Assembly (NCBI RefSeq): GCF_000380165.1
Contig: NZ_KB904635.1
Location: forward strand, 1-64,000
DNA from: Wenjunlia vitaminophila DSM 41686
GTDB taxonomy: Bacteria; Actinomycetota; Actinomycetes; Streptomycetales; Streptomycetaceae
Length of the DNA stretch: 64,000 bases
Direction: 5' to 3'
Shown here piece after piece: positions 53,864 to 63,247 of this stretch (within the stretch, counting starts at the first letter, position 1; every line of letters begins with the position of its first letter). The position numbers and the translations under genes are program-made. The notes beneath the pieces are model-generated. The model saw only the letters and a program-made list of their open reading frames with translations, was not told the origin of the DNA and did not search any database.

Positions 53864-54841
53864 TCAGCGCGGCTGGTTGGGGCCCCTCGGCGCCGGCGAC
53901 GAGGTCGGCCTCAGTGCCAGCGAGGACAGGGCGGGGGACGCCGAGGAGGCGACCGGGGTGGACGGGGCCGGCGAGGACGGCGCTGAGGTCGAGGGCTGGG
54001 CCACCACCGGGACGCGCGGGCCGAAGGACAACGGCCGGTAGTCCGGCAGTAGCACCGAGGTGGGGCGCCCCGTCAGCGGGGACACCGCCTCGCCAACGTC
54101 CGACAGCGCCGGGCCAACGGTGCTGGCACCGGGAGTCGCGTTCCCCAGGCCCACCGGCGTCAGGCCGACCGACCGGCCCGCCATCGGCGTCACGGCCCGG
54201 CCCGGCTCCTCGCCGCGCGCGGACGTCGGTACCTCCTCCACGGACAGCGCACCGCCCAGTGCCACCGCGGCCATGGAGAAGGCACCCGCGGCGGCGAACG
54301 CCAGGCGCCTGCGGTGCCCGACCACCGGCCGGGAGGCCGTGGCACGGGCGGTCCTGGCGATCTCGTGGATCCGGAAGCCGCTGCCCTGCCGTTCGAGCCC
54401 GGGCAACGCGGGCGGGTCCAGCGGACCGCCCTCTGCGCCCCCGCTGAGGAGGTCGAAGCGCCGGAACGGGGCGGTCTCGAGCGGACCCCGCTCGTCGTCC
54501 CCGGGATCCGTGCCCGGGAGCTGCTGCAACCTGGCCAGCAGCCCCGCCGAGGGGCCCGGGGTCACCGCGGCGGCGGAGGCCAGCAGCTCCTTCATCCGGC
54601 GCTGCTCGTCCGCCTCCCGCCGACAGTCGTCGCAGGTCGCCAGGTGGGCCAGGACGCGCTCCCGGGGGTCGTGCTTGAGCTCGCCGTCCAGCAGCGCGGC
54701 CAAGCGGTCGCCGAGGTGCCGCTCCGCGGGGGTGCTGGCCGGCTCGGTGAGCGGTGCCGGCAGGCGGTTGCCGCCCCCGGGACGGCGCTCCGGCGCCCCG
54801 GGGGCGAGGTCCTTCCCAGCGCCGGCACCCGAGCCGCTCAC
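53864..54841 (-). CDS. rseA: Zinc-binding anti-sigma factor (RseA-like)
   Basis: A 325-aa protein with a ZAS-type motif 'HLATCDDC' (His66, Cys70, Cys73) in its N-terminal domain. One membrane helix follows ('[20 protein letters not shown]', about 180-200), then a disordered extracytoplasmic part rich in Pro and Ser. It should hold SigE inactive until envelope stress. The GTG at 54841 overlaps the sigE stop by 4 bases, which couples their translation. Loss of the zinc site by oxidation is a possible release route. Confidence 0.88.
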   Translation of the reverse strand: MSGSGAGAGKDLAPGAPERRPGGGNRLPAPLTEPASTPAERHLGDRLAALLDGELKHDPRERVLAHLATCDDCRREADEQRRMKELLASAAAVTPGPSAGLLARLQQLPGTDPGDDERGPLETAPFRRFDLLSGGAEGGPLDPPALPGLERQGSGFRIHEIARTARATASRPVVGHRRRLAFAAAGAFSMAAVALGGALSVEEVPTSARGEEPGRAVTPMAGRSVGLTPVGLGNATPGASTVGPALSDVGEAVSPLTGRPTSVLLPDYRPLSFGPRVPVVAQPSTSAPSSPAPSTPVASSASPALSSLALRPTSSPAPRGPNQPR

Positions 54842-55674
54842 GATCTCCCCTGCCGGGTGGCGTCACCGGCCTGCCCGCTCACCGCGGCGAGACCGGCGTC
54901 CTTCGGCCCCCCGGGGGCCGGAACCGTTCCTGCGGGGGCGCCCGCCTCGGCGGCTGCCCGCGGGGCGGGGGCACGGTGCTGGAGCGCCGCGCGCAGGTGG
55001 GACCGCCCCCGGTGAATCCTGCTGCGCACCGTGCCCAGCTTCACCCCGAGCGTCGCGGCTATCTCCTCGTACGAGAGCCCCTCGATGTCGCAGAGCACCA
55101 CGGCGGCGCGGAACTCCGGCGCCAGGGTGTCCAGCGCCTGCTGCACGTCGGCGTCGAAGTGACTGTCGTGGAAGTGCTGGGCCGGGGACGGCTCGCGGCT
55201 GGGCAGCCGTTCCGCGGCGTCGTCGGCGAGAGCGTCGAAACGGATCCGCTGGCGACGGCGGACCATGTCGAGGAAGAGGTTGGTGGTGATCCGGTGCAGC
55301 CAGCCCTCGAACGTCCCCGGAGTGTAGGTGGACAGCGACCGGAAGACCCGCACGAAGACCTCCTGGGTGAGGTCCTCGGCGTCGTGCTGGTTCCCGGTCA
55401 GTCGGTAGGCGAGGCGGTACACTCGGGCGCTGTGCGTACTGACGATCTCCTCCCAGGTGGGAGGCGTCCAGCCCGGAGCCGCCGCGTCGGTGTCGAAGGA
55501 CGCGGTGACTGCGGTGTGGTGGTCGCGCGGACCGTCAGCGGCGTCGTTCACGGATCTCGGCTCGGCGGCCGACCTGCGGAAGCCCTTGCGGGTCCCGTGG
55601 TCACCGCCCGCAGCCGCACCTCCCCTGTCGGCTCTGAGCCGTGTGGCTCTGCTCTGTAGTAGAGCCCCTACCAT
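54838..55674 (-). CDS. sigE: ECF sigma factor SigE (envelope stress)
   Basis: A 278-aa ECF sigma factor. Sigma2 is '[20 protein letters not shown]' continuing 'QEVFVRVFR' (about 85-115), and sigma4 '[20 protein letters not shown]' continuing '[11 protein letters not shown]' (about 190-225). A basic N-terminal extension of about 70 residues and an Ala/Pro tail flank them. The ATG at 55674 has GAGGCGGA just upstream. The four-gene run sigE, anti-sigma, htrA, tatB is the actinobacterial envelope-stress unit. It is divergent from the O-methyltransferase gene. Confidence 0.92.
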   Translation of the reverse strand: MVGALLQSRATRLRADRGGAAAGGDHGTRKGFRRSAAEPRSVNDAADGPRDHHTAVTASFDTDAAAPGWTPPTWEEIVSTHSARVYRLAYRLTGNQHDAEDLTQEVFVRVFRSLSTYTPGTFEGWLHRITTNLFLDMVRRRQRIRFDALADDAAERLPSREPSPAQHFHDSHFDADVQQALDTLAPEFRAAVVLCDIEGLSYEEIAATLGVKLGTVRSRIHRGRSHLRAALQHRAPAPRAAAEAGAPAGTVPAPGGPKDAGLAAVSGQAGDATRQGRS

Positions 55675-55709
55675 ATCCGCCTCACCCGTTAACTCCGGAT
55701 AAACGCCCT

Positions 55710-55739
55710 GACGACCACCGTGCCCGCCCCGTGGTCGTC
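55710..55739 (-). promoter_or_regulatory. Inverted repeat in the sigE leader
   Basis: GACGACCAC (55710-55718) and GTGGTCGTC (55731-55739) form a perfect 9-bp stem with a 12-base loop, 36 bases upstream of the sigE ATG. It may be an operator or leader hairpin shared with the divergent gene. Confidence 0.45.
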
Positions 55740-55909
55740 CTTCCGGGGACCGCGGAGAGGTCCGTGGGTCCCACCACCACCAACGCACAGCCGACCCGGC
55801 GGGTTCCCGCCGGAGTCGATACAGTCGCCGGGCAGGCGACGCCGACGGCGACAACAGGCACCGGCGCCCCATCCACGGGCCACGGACGAGGAAGCGACGG
55901 GAGAGGACC

Positions 55910-56545
55910 ATTACCGGCAACCGGCAGGCGAGCTGGGCGTTCGCTGAGAGGTACGTCGACGAGGTCGACGCGCTGACCGTCGCCCGCAGCCGCGCCAGGG
56001 CCGCCGGCATACGCGCGGTCTCGTCCGGGGCCGGAAGCGCCCTGCGGCTGCTCGCGGCCACCGCGGACGCCAAGGCGGTGGCGGAGATCGGCACCGGCTT
56101 CGGCGTCTCCGGCATCCACCTGCTCCAGGGGATGCGCCGGGACGGGGTGCTGACCACCGTGGACACCGAGCCGGACCGCCTGCAACTGGCCAAGCAGGCG
56201 TTCGTCGCCGCCGGCTTCGCGGCCAACCGGGCCCGCCTGATCCCGGGGCCCGCCCTGGAGGTCCTGCCCAGGCTCACCGACGGCGGCTACGACCTGGTGT
56301 TCTGCGACGGTGACCGCGCCGAGTACCCGGACTACCTGGCTGAATCGTTGCGGCTGCTACGCCCGGGCGGCCTGGTCTGCTTCTCCGGGGTGTTCGCCGA
56401 GGGCCGCGCGCTGGACGCCGCACACCAGCACCCCGACCTCAAGGCCCTGCGCGAGGTGGTCCGCCTGGTACGGGACAGCGAGTTGCTGGTCCCCGCGCTC
56501 CTGCCGACGGGGGACGGGCTGCTCTGCGCGGTGAAGCGCCACTGA
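55910..56545 (+). CDS. Class I SAM-dependent O-methyltransferase with probable ATT start
   Basis: A 211-aa O-methyltransferase of the Rv1220c/CCoAOMT-like group. SAM-binding '[12 protein letters not shown]' lies near residue 57. '[15 protein letters not shown]' and '[14 protein letters not shown]' carry the acidic ribose and metal sites. The frame upstream encodes the conserved N-terminus ('[20 protein letters not shown]', '[20 protein letters not shown]') but has no ATG, GTG or TTG between an in-frame stop (55709) and a GTG at 56075-56077 inside the SAM motif. ATT at 55910 follows GGGAG by 6 bases and is the best start. Divergent from sigE as in mycobacteria. Confidence 0.8.
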   Translation: MTGNRQASWAFAERYVDEVDALTVARSRARAAGIRAVSSGAGSALRLLAATADAKAVAEIGTGFGVSGIHLLQGMRRDGVLTTVDTEPDRLQLAKQAFVAAGFAANRARLIPGPALEVLPRLTDGGYDLVFCDGDRAEYPDYLAESLRLLRPGGLVCFSGVFAEGRALDAAHQHPDLKALREVVRLVRDSELLVPALLPTGDGLLCAVKRH

Positions 56546-56664
56546 GGCCCGTCTGATGAGTAGCGCCGTCCGCCCGGAGGGCGGGGGCGAGCGGTCAACG
56601 GGCGCGCGTCGAGCGCCTCCCGAGCGGGGCCGGCCACACTCCGCGCAGGGGCACGAACGACACG

Positions 56665-56704
56665 GACCCCGACCCCCCGCCGTGCGGGGTGCCGGGGTCG
56701 GGTC
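56665..56704. terminator. Long GC hairpin between convergent genes
   Basis: GACCCCGACCCC (56665-56676) pairs with GGGGTCGGGTC (56694-56704) with one bulge, and the inner CCCCGC/GCGGGG extends the stem. It separates the O-methyltransferase and DUF3117 genes, which converge. Confidence 0.7.
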
Positions 56705-56756
56705 TGTGCGAGTTGCGTCGATCCGGACGGAGCCGCATGACAACTCGAGGTGCTGC

Positions 56757-56924
56757 TCAGCCGCAGGCCTTCTTCAGGGCCTCCCCGAGCGCGTCGGCCT
56801 CGTCCGCCGACAGCTCGACGACGAGTCGCCCGCCGCCTTCGAGCGGAACGCGCATGACAATGCCCCGCCCCTCCTTGGTGACCTCGAGCGGGCCATCACC
56901 CGTCCGCGGCTTCATGGCCGCCAT
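56757..56924 (-). CDS. DUF3117 small protein
   Basis: A 55-aa protein matching the actinobacterial DUF3117 family (Rv1211): it begins 'MAAMKPRTGDGPLEVTKEG' and ends 'ALGEALKKACG'. The ATG at 56924 has AGGAAGGGG 7 bases upstream; a second ATG at 56915 is possible. Highly conserved in actinobacteria, function unknown. The 272-bp gap to the next gene (56925-57196) is AT-richer around 56960-57080 and probably holds promoters for both genes. Confidence 0.9.
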   Translation of the reverse strand: MAAMKPRTGDGPLEVTKEGRGIVMRVPLEGGGRLVVELSADEADALGEALKKACG

Positions 56925-57196
56925 GCTCGTTCCCCTTCCTGAAACCAGCTCATCGCCCCGGAAGCATGATCACAACCGGACTCGAACACATTGGTTCACC
57001 ACCATTATCCCGCATCGGCGGACTCGATGACCAACATCGGTCTGCTTCAGTTCGGCAACTCGCCAGCACAAACCCACTCAATTCGGGGAGCTCACGGTGA
57101 ACCCCCGGCGACTGTCACGCCCGGTGGGGGCAGCGGAGCGAGGGCCCCGTCCGGCATGCTGTTCGAACCCCACCGACCCCTGCTGGAGGACTCTCC

Positions 57197-58000
57197 ATGG
57201 CCGACACCGTGCTCTACGAGGCCGCCGACGGGCTTGCCGTGATCACCCTGAACCGGCCCGAGGCGATGAACTCGCTCAACACCGAGATCAAGATCGCGCT
57301 GCGGGACACCGTCCGCAGGGCCGCCGAGGACCCGTCCGTGCGGGCGGTGCTGCTGACCGGCTCCGGCAGGGCGTTCTGCGTGGGCCAGGACCTCAAGGAG
57401 CACGTCGGCAATCTGGCCGCCGACCGGGAGAACCCGGGCTCCGCCAACACCTGGGCCACCGTCGCCGAGCACTACAACCCGCTCGTCGCCGCGGTCGCCA
57501 CCATGCCCAAGCCGGTGCTCGCGGCGGTGAACGGGGTCGCGGCCGGCGCCGGGGCCTCCCTGGCGTTCGCCTGTGACCTGCGGATCCTCGCGGACACCGC
57601 GACCTACAACACCTCGTTCGCCGGGATCGCGCTGACCGCGGACTCCGGTGCCTCGTGGACCCTGCCCCGACTCGTCGGGCACGCCAGGGCGACCGAGCTG
57701 TTGATGTTCCCGCAGAAGATCACCGCGGACCGCGCACTGGAGCTCGGACTCGCCAACCGGGTGGTGCCGGCCGCCGACCTGGCGACCGAGGCGCTGGACC
57801 TGGCGCGCACCCTGGCCGCCGGCCCCACGGTGGCCTACGCGGCGATCAAGGAGTCCCTCGCCTATGCGGCCAGCCACTCCCTGCCCGAGTCCCTGGCCAA
57901 GGAGAGCGAGCTGCAGACCCGCGCCGGCTCGTCGGCCGACCACCAGATCGCGGTCGACGCCTTCCTCGCCAAGCAGAAGCCGGCCTACCTCGGCCGCTGA
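57197..58000 (+). CDS. Enoyl-CoA hydratase/isomerase family protein
   Basis: A 267-aa crotonase-fold protein. The oxyanion segments 'GSGRAFCVGQDLKEH' and 'AAVNGVAAGAGASLAFACDL' are present. The second catalytic Glu of classic hydratases is replaced ('AGIALTADSGASWTLPRLVG' carries Asp), a pattern nearer to isomerases such as PaaG. The specific acyl-CoA is unknown. ATG at 57197 with GGAGGA 8 bases upstream. Its end overlaps the convergent tag gene by 16 bases. Confidence 0.88.
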   Translation: MADTVLYEAADGLAVITLNRPEAMNSLNTEIKIALRDTVRRAAEDPSVRAVLLTGSGRAFCVGQDLKEHVGNLAADRENPGSANTWATVAEHYNPLVAAVATMPKPVLAAVNGVAAGAGASLAFACDLRILADTATYNTSFAGIALTADSGASWTLPRLVGHARATELLMFPQKITADRALELGLANRVVPAADLATEALDLARTLAAGPTVAYAAIKESLAYAASHSLPESLAKESELQTRAGSSADHQIAVDAFLAKQKPAYLGR

Positions 58001-58641
58001 CCCGCCGGAACACGCTCGCCCCCGGGGCCGGAGGCCACCCCGGCCGGCTGCTCGGCCGGCCGGGTCCGCGCGTGGCAGCGCAGAAGGTGGTCGTTGACCA
58101 GGCCGCACGCCTGCATCAGGGCGTATGCGGTGGTCGGGCCGACGAACCGGAAGCCGTTGCGCCTGAGCTCCTTGGCCAGGGCGGTGGACTCGGCCGTGGT
58201 CGCGGGGACGTCCGCCAGGGTGCGCGGTGTGCGGTGCCCGTCCGGGGCGAAGGACCAGATCAGGGCGGAGAGCCCGTTCGGCAGTCGCTCCGCCGCCCGG
58301 GCGTTGGAGATGGCCGCCTCGATCTTGGCCCGGTTACGGATGATCCCCCGGTCGGCGAGGAGTCGTTCCACGTCCTGGTCACCGAAGCGGGCCACCCGCG
58401 CTGTCGAGAAGGAGGCGAACGCGCTGCGGAACCCCTCGCGCCTGCGCAGGATGGTCAGCCAGGACAGGCCGGACTGGAACGCCTCGAGGCAGACCCGCTC
58501 GAACAGGGCGTCGTCCCCGTGCACCGGGTGGCCCCACTCGGTGTCGTGGTAGACCGCGTAGTCGGGGGCGGAGTTGCCCCAGGGACAGCGGGCCAGGCCG
58601 TCCTCACCCACGGTCACTCCGTCCTCGCCCGGCTCGCTCAT
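57985..58641 (-). CDS. tag: DNA-3-methyladenine glycosylase I
   Basis: A 218-aa Tag family protein. The zinc and active-site residues are 'RCPWGNS' near 18-24, 'DTEWGHPVH' near 33-41 and 'FQSGLSWLTILRRREGF' near 54-70. A 'NDHLLRCHAR' segment near the C-terminus holds the last zinc ligands. It removes 3-methyladenine from alkylated DNA. ATG start. The DivIVA-like gene ends over its start codon (4-base overlap), so the two are coupled. Confidence 0.93.
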   Translation of the reverse strand: MSEPGEDGVTVGEDGLARCPWGNSAPDYAVYHDTEWGHPVHGDDALFERVCLEAFQSGLSWLTILRRREGFRSAFASFSTARVARFGDQDVERLLADRGIIRNRAKIEAAISNARAAERLPNGLSALIWSFAPDGHRTPRTLADVPATTAESTALAKELRRNGFRFVGPTTAYALMQACGLVNDHLLRCHARTRPAEQPAGVASGPGGERVPAGQRPR

Positions 58642-59210
58642 CGCTGCTGCCCCTCTCGGTGGTCCTGCTCCTGGTCCTGCTCCTGCTCCTGGTCCTGCTC
58701 CTGGGCGGGGCCCTGCTCCTGGTCCTGGTCCTGGTCCTGGGGCGCGCCGCCCTCGTCGTTCGCCCCGGGGGACTCCGCTGGCCGCTCCGCGGCCGGTCCG
58801 GACTGCTCCTCGGGGGCCTGGGGCGCCTCCGCCGGAGGGGCGAACGGGGGCGGCATGTCGGGCAGGGTGGGGGTCGCGCCCAACGGGACCGTGGTGGCCG
58901 TCGTGGCGGACGGGGGTGCCGTGGTGACCCCGGCCAGGTGGGACTCGAGCTCGGCGATGCGCTGGTCCCGCAGGGCCAGCTCGGCGCCCACTCGGTCCAG
59001 CACGTCGTCCACGTCCGCCATCCGGTAGCCCCGGACCGCCGTCGGTAGCCGGAGGGTGTCGATGTCCGTCCGGTTCACCGGACGGTGCGGCGGCAACGGG
59101 TACCGGAGCCGGTCCGGCTCGACGTCGGGGAGCGCGGCGCCGGTACCCAGCACGTAGAGCGCCACGGAGGCGACCACCGTGACCAGGGCCAGGAGCATGA
59201 ACCAGTACAC
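58638..59210 (-). CDS. DivIVA-domain membrane protein with Gln/Asp/Glu repeat tail
   Basis: A 190-aa protein. The N-terminal membrane helix is 'FMLLALVTVVASVALYVLG'. A short DivIVA-like segment follows ('LRLPTAVRGYRMADVDDVLD', about 52-71) with a short coiled coil ('LALRDQRIAELESHL'), then a Pro/Ala-rich stretch and a Gln/Asp/Glu repeat tail at about 155-190. It could tether to curved membrane near septa or poles. The GTG at 59210 has GGGAG 5 bases upstream; the frame is open upstream to an ATG at 59306, but codons there are unlikely. Confidence 0.75.
   Translation of the reverse strand: MYWFMLLALVTVVASVALYVLGTGAALPDVEPDRLRYPLPPHRPVNRTDIDTLRLPTAVRGYRMADVDDVLDRVGAELALRDQRIAELESHLAGVTTAPPSATTATTVPLGATPTLPDMPPPFAPPAEAPQAPEEQSGPAAERPAESPGANDEGGAPQDQDQDQEQGPAQEQDQEQEQDQEQDHREGQQR
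58655..58745 (-). repeat. In-gene hexamer/dodecamer repeat (CTCCTGGTCCTG)
   Basis: Repeats of TCCTGCTCCTGG-type hexamers on the plus strand encode the Gln-Asp/Gln-Glu tail of the DivIVA-domain protein. Copy number could vary by slippage without loss of frame. Confidence 0.8.
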
Positions 59211-59299
59211 CGGATCTCCCACTCTGCGGACCGTCCTGAGGGCTTCACCGACGATCGTGCCACGATCTGCGGGACACGATGTGGGCGAGTGGAGGATGC

Positions 59300-60163
59300 G
59301 TGGCACTGCGGCTGGGCCGGCGCGAGTTCGGCGAGCACCAACAAGTGATCATGGCGATCGTGAACCGGACGCCGGACTCGTTCTACGACAAGGGCGCGAC
59401 CTTCGCCGCGGCCGACGCCTTCGCCGCGGTGGAGCGGGCGGTGTCCGAGGGGGCGGACATCATCGACATCGGCGGGGTCAAGGCCGGTCCCGGCGAGGAG
59501 GTGACCGTCGAGGAGGAGATCCGGCGCACCGCCGACTTCGTGGCCGAGGTGCGCCGGCGGTTCCCCGACCTGGTGATCAGCGTGGACACCTGGCGCCACG
59601 AGGTGGGCGAGGCGGTCTGTGCCGCGGGGGCCGACCTGCTCAACGACGCCTGGGGCGGGGTGGACCCGGAGCTGGCCGTGGTGGCCGCACGCCACGGGGT
59701 GGGTCTGGTCTGTACCCACGCGGGCGGGAGCCAGCCGCGCACCCGGCCGCACCGGGTGCGCTACGACGACGTGATGGCGGACATCCTGGGGGTGACCACG
59801 GGCCTCGCCGAGCGGGCGGTGGCACTCGGGGTGCCCCGGGAGTCCGTGATCATCGACCCGGGGCACGACTTCGGCAAGAACACCCGGCACTCGCTCGAGG
59901 CCACCCGCCGGCTGCCGGAGATGACCGCGACCGGCTGGCCGGTGCTGGTGTCACTGTCCAACAAGGACTTCGTCGGCGAGACGTTGGACCGCCCGGTCCG
60001 GGACCGCCTGCTCGGCACCCTCGCCACCACCGCGGTCTCCTGCTGGCTGGGGGCCCGCGTGTACCGGGTGCACGAGGTCGCCGAGACCAGGCAGGTGCTG
60101 GACATGGTCACGGCCATCCAGGGCACCCGACCGCCCGCGGTCTCCCGGCGCGGCCTCGCCTAG
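59300..60163 (+). CDS. folP2: Dihydropteroate synthase homologue FolP2
   Basis: A 287-aa TIM-barrel protein of the dihydropteroate synthase family ('MAIVNRTPDSFYDKG', 'IIDIGGVKAGPG', 'ISVDTWRHEV', 'INDAW'-type 'LLNDAWGG', 'IDPGHDFGKN'). FolP2 homologues of mycobacteria (Rv1207) lack DHPS activity, and the adjacent gene order here is that of folP2. The usual pterin-site residues are altered (for example Arg in 'VNRTPDS'), which supports the FolP2 label. GTG at 59300 with GGAGGA 3 bases upstream. Function uncertain. Confidence 0.85.
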   Translation: MALRLGRREFGEHQQVIMAIVNRTPDSFYDKGATFAAADAFAAVERAVSEGADIIDIGGVKAGPGEEVTVEEEIRRTADFVAEVRRRFPDLVISVDTWRHEVGEAVCAAGADLLNDAWGGVDPELAVVAARHGVGLVCTHAGGSQPRTRPHRVRYDDVMADILGVTTGLAERAVALGVPRESVIIDPGHDFGKNTRHSLEATRRLPEMTATGWPVLVSLSNKDFVGETLDRPVRDRLLGTLATTAVSCWLGARVYRVHEVAETRQVLDMVTAIQGTRPPAVSRRGLA

Positions 60164-60182
60164 CGCGGTCGCGCCCACCCGC

Positions 60183-60959
60183 CTACGGGGTTCCCTTGCA
60201 GACCAGGGCGATCGCCTCGTCCACGTCGTCGGTGATGTGCAGCAGCCCGAGGTCCCGGGTGGTCGCCTTGCCCTGGGCCACCACCGAGTCGAGCAGCCAG
60301 TCCCGCAGCCCCTGCCAGTAGGCGGTGCCGAACAGCACGATGGGGAACCTGGTGACCTTTCTGGTCTGCACCAGCGTCAGGGCCTCGAAGAGCTCGTCCA
60401 TGGTGCCGAACCCACCGGGCAGCACCACGAAACCCTGGGAGTACTTGACGAACATGGTCTTGCGAACGAAGAAGTAACGGAAGTTGACCCCCACGTCCAC
60501 GTACTCGTTGAGGCCCTGCTCGAAGGGCAGCTCGATGCCCAGGCCGACCGAGACTCCGTGGGCCTCGCAGGCGCCGCGGTTGGCCGCCTCCATGGCCCCG
60601 GGGCCACCTCCGGTGATCACCGCGTAGCCGGCCTCCACGAGACCGCGCCCGATCCGCATCCCGGCCTCGTACTCGAGCGAGTCCCTGGGTGTCCGTGCGG
60701 AACCGAACACGCTGATCGCCGGTCCGAGTTCGGCGAGGGCCCCGAAGCCCTCAACGAACTCGGACTGGATCCGCATCACCCGCCACGGGTCCTCGTGCAG
60801 CCAGTCCACCGGGCCCTGGGTGTCCAACAGCCGCTGGTCCGTGGTGCTGGACTCGACCTGCGCCCGCCGCTTGACCACCGGGCCGAGCCTGCGCTCGGGC
60901 CAGGCGCCCCGCTCCGGGCGGTCAGGCTCCGTCACCGCGTCGTCGTTGCCGCTGCTCAC
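60183..60959 (-). CDS. LOG family protein (TIGR00730-type phosphoribohydrolase)
   Basis: A 258-aa Rossmann-fold protein with the LOG signature PGGFGTxxE in 'LPGGFGTMDELFEALT', preceded by 'VITGGGPGAMEAANRGA'. LOG enzymes release cytokinin bases from nucleotide 5'-monophosphates. A general nucleotide-detoxifying role is likely in bacteria. The GTG at 60959 has GGAGG 5 bases upstream. ATGs at 60971 and 60983 are in frame but have no ribosome site. It converges on folP2 with 19 bases between. Confidence 0.88.
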   Translation of the reverse strand: MSSGNDDAVTEPDRPERGAWPERRLGPVVKRRAQVESSTTDQRLLDTQGPVDWLHEDPWRVMRIQSEFVEGFGALAELGPAISVFGSARTPRDSLEYEAGMRIGRGLVEAGYAVITGGGPGAMEAANRGACEAHGVSVGLGIELPFEQGLNEYVDVGVNFRYFFVRKTMFVKYSQGFVVLPGGFGTMDELFEALTLVQTRKVTRFPIVLFGTAYWQGLRDWLLDSVVAQGKATTRDLGLLHITDDVDEAIALVCKGTP

Positions 60960-61006
60960 CTGCTCCTCCATGCGTTCATGCATGCAGGGTACGCATCCGG
61001 GGCCGA

Positions 61007-62074
61007 TCAGGTGGTGAGCCACCGCCTCAGCCGTTCCTCGGTCTCGTGGACCGCGGGCAGCCACACGGATTCGTCCTTCGTGTGGGCGAGGTTGGGGTCG
61101 CCGGGGCCGTAGTTGACCGCCGGCACGCCGAGTTCGGAGAAGCGCGACACGTCGGTCCAGCCGTACTTGGGACGGGCCTCGCCGCCGGTGGCGGCGAGGA
61201 ACGCGGCGGCTGCCGGGTGGGTCAGGCCGGGCAGGGCCCCGGGGGCGGCGTCGTCCACCTCGACCTCGTGCCCGTCGAGGACCTCACGGACGTGGGCCAG
61301 GGCCTCGTCCACGCTCCGGTCGGGGGCGAACCGGTAGTTGACGGTGACCACGCACTCGTCCGGGATGACGTTGCCGGCGATCCCGCCCTCGATCCGCACC
61401 GCGTTCAGCCCCTCGCGGTACTCCAGGCCGTCGATGACCACCCGCCGCGGCTGGTAGGCGGCGAGCCGGTCCAGGATCGGTGCGGCGCCGTGGATGGCGT
61501 TCTCGCCGAGCCAGCTCCTGGCCGAGTGGGCACGGGTCCCACGGGTGCGCACCAGGACCCGCAGGGTGCCCTGGCAGCCGCCCTCCACCCGGGCGTTGGA
61601 CCCTTCGAGCAGCACGGCGAAGTCCGCCGCCAGCCACTCGGGGTGGTCCCTGACCAGGTGGCGCAGCCCGTTGAGGTGCGCCGCCACCTCCTCGTTGTCG
61701 TAGAAGACGAACGTCAGGTCCCGGTTGGGCGCGGGAACGGTGGCGGCGATGCGCAGTTGGACGGCGACGCCGGCCTTCATGTCCGAGGTGCCGCAGCCGT
61801 ACAGCACCTCACCCTCCCGCCGCGACGGCAGGTTGTCGGCGACCGGCACGGTGTCGAGGTGCCCGGCGAGCAGGACCCGCTCGGAGTGGCCCAGCCGCGT
61901 CCTGGCCACGACGTTGTTCCCGAGCCGGTCCACGGTGAGGTGCGGCAGGGCGCGCAGCGCCGCCTCCACCGCGTCGGCCAGCGCGCGTTCGTTCCCGCTC
62001 ACCGAGGGGATGTCGACCAGCCGGGCGGTGAGGGTGCCGACGTCCTCGGAGAGGTCGAGCACCGGGCTGTTCAT
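61007..62074 (-). CDS. dapE: Succinyl-diaminopimelate desuccinylase
   Basis: A 355-aa M20-family zinc peptidase. Metal ligands sit in '[12 protein letters not shown]', '[11 protein letters not shown]' and 'FYDNEEVAA', and late in '[16 protein letters not shown]'. The length and the gene order (next to LOG and folP2) match DapE of actinobacteria (Rv1202), which makes LL-diaminopimelate for peptidoglycan and lysine. An N-acetylornithine deacetylase is the alternative family member. ATG start. Confidence 0.88.
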   Translation of the reverse strand: MNSPVLDLSEDVGTLTARLVDIPSVSGNERALADAVEAALRALPHLTVDRLGNNVVARTRLGHSERVLLAGHLDTVPVADNLPSRREGEVLYGCGTSDMKAGVAVQLRIAATVPAPNRDLTFVFYDNEEVAAHLNGLRHLVRDHPEWLAADFAVLLEGSNARVEGGCQGTLRVLVRTRGTRAHSARSWLGENAIHGAAPILDRLAAYQPRRVVIDGLEYREGLNAVRIEGGIAGNVIPDECVVTVNYRFAPDRSVDEALAHVREVLDGHEVEVDDAAPGALPGLTHPAAAAFLAATGGEARPKYGWTDVSRFSELGVPAVNYGPGDPNLAHTKDESVWLPAVHETEERLRRWLTT

Positions 62075-62314
62075 CCACGCCTCGTCTCGGGTCGCCCGAA
62101 CGTCCGGCGCGGCGGTGGGCCCTGGCGGGGCACACCCGCGGTGGGGCCGCCGGGGACGTGCGTGCTTCGGTGTTCCATGCGTCGCAGACTACCTGCGTCA
62201 CCGCGCCACGTCCGAAGGTGCGGGCGGACGTTCCGGGGGGCGGGACGGCTCGGGGGTGGTGGTCCGCCCCGTCAAGGCCGATGTCGCCGCGCCCAGTTCG
62301 AAACGTCCGCCGCC

Positions 62315-63247
62315 GTGGAACAGTACGGTGTTGTGGTGCTCCAAGCTCTGCCCAAGTCCTCGGCCGACCGGCCCCGCGGCCCCCGTTCCTCCGCACGCTG
62401 GCTGCGGGGGTCGATGGGCCTGCTCGCCCTGCTCGGGGTGGCCGGCTACCTCCTGTTCCACTACCTGACCGGGCCGTCGCCTGAGGGCTGCACGGTGCGG
62501 ATCGGCGAGCAACGGGTGGAGTTGGACGTCACCCAGGCCGCCAACGCCGCCACCATCACGGCCGTCGCCTCGGTACGGGGCCTGCCGGAGCGGGCGGTGA
62601 CCATCGCGCTCGCCACCGCGATGCAGGAGTCCGGTCTTGAGAACATCCGTTATGGCGACCGGGACTCGCTGGGGCTGTTCCAGCAGCGTCCGTCGCAGGG
62701 CTGGGGCACCAGGGAGCAGGTCCTGGACCCGGTCTACTCCTCCAACGCGTTCTTCGAGGCGCTGGAGGACGTGCCGGGGTACTCCCGGCTCCCGCTGACC
62801 GTGGCGGCGCAGAAGGTGCAGCGCAGCGGCTACCCGCAGGCGTACGCCAAGCACGAGCCGGAGGCGGCGGTGGTGGCCGCGGCGCTGACTGGTCGTGAGG
62901 GCGGGGCTCTGACCTGCACGATAAACGCCGACAGTGAGCCCGGTGGGAGCGCGGGACGGGTGGCCGACCGGGTGGAGCGGGAGTTCGTGGACGTGGCGGG
63001 GTCCGTCGAGCGGTCTGGGCGCACCCTGCGGTACCGGCCGGAGGCGGACGGGGTGGAGGGTGGGCGCCACGGGTGGGCGCTCGCCCAGTGGGCGATCACC
63101 CACGCCAAGGAGCTGAAGATCGAACGCGTTGCCTATGCGGACCGCGAGTGGTCCGCGGACAAGTCCGACGACGGGTGGCGCGGCGGCGGAAATGGCTCGG
63201 CCGACCATTCCACCGACCGTGTACTGATCACGGTCTCGAAGAAATAG
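62315..63247 (+). CDS. Membrane-anchored SLT-like (lytic-transglycosylase-fold) protein
   Basis: A protein of about 310 aa with one membrane helix near its start ('GLLALLGVAGYLLFHYL') and an extracytoplasmic domain with a lysozyme/SLT-like core: 'ATAMQESGLENIRYGDRDS' followed by 'LGLFQQRPSQGWG'. The Glu of 'QESG' is the expected catalytic acid. It may cleave peptidoglycan during growth. The start is uncertain: GTG at 62315, 62333 or 62336, none with a clear ribosome site, so a leaderless transcript is possible. It is divergent from dapE. Confidence 0.75.
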   Translation: MEQYGVVVLQALPKSSADRPRGPRSSARWLRGSMGLLALLGVAGYLLFHYLTGPSPEGCTVRIGEQRVELDVTQAANAATITAVASVRGLPERAVTIALATAMQESGLENIRYGDRDSLGLFQQRPSQGWGTREQVLDPVYSSNAFFEALEDVPGYSRLPLTVAAQKVQRSGYPQAYAKHEPEAAVVAAALTGREGGALTCTINADSEPGGSAGRVADRVEREFVDVAGSVERSGRTLRYRPEADGVEGGRHGWALAQWAITHAKELKIERVAYADREWSADKSDDGWRGGGNGSADHSTDRVLITVSKK

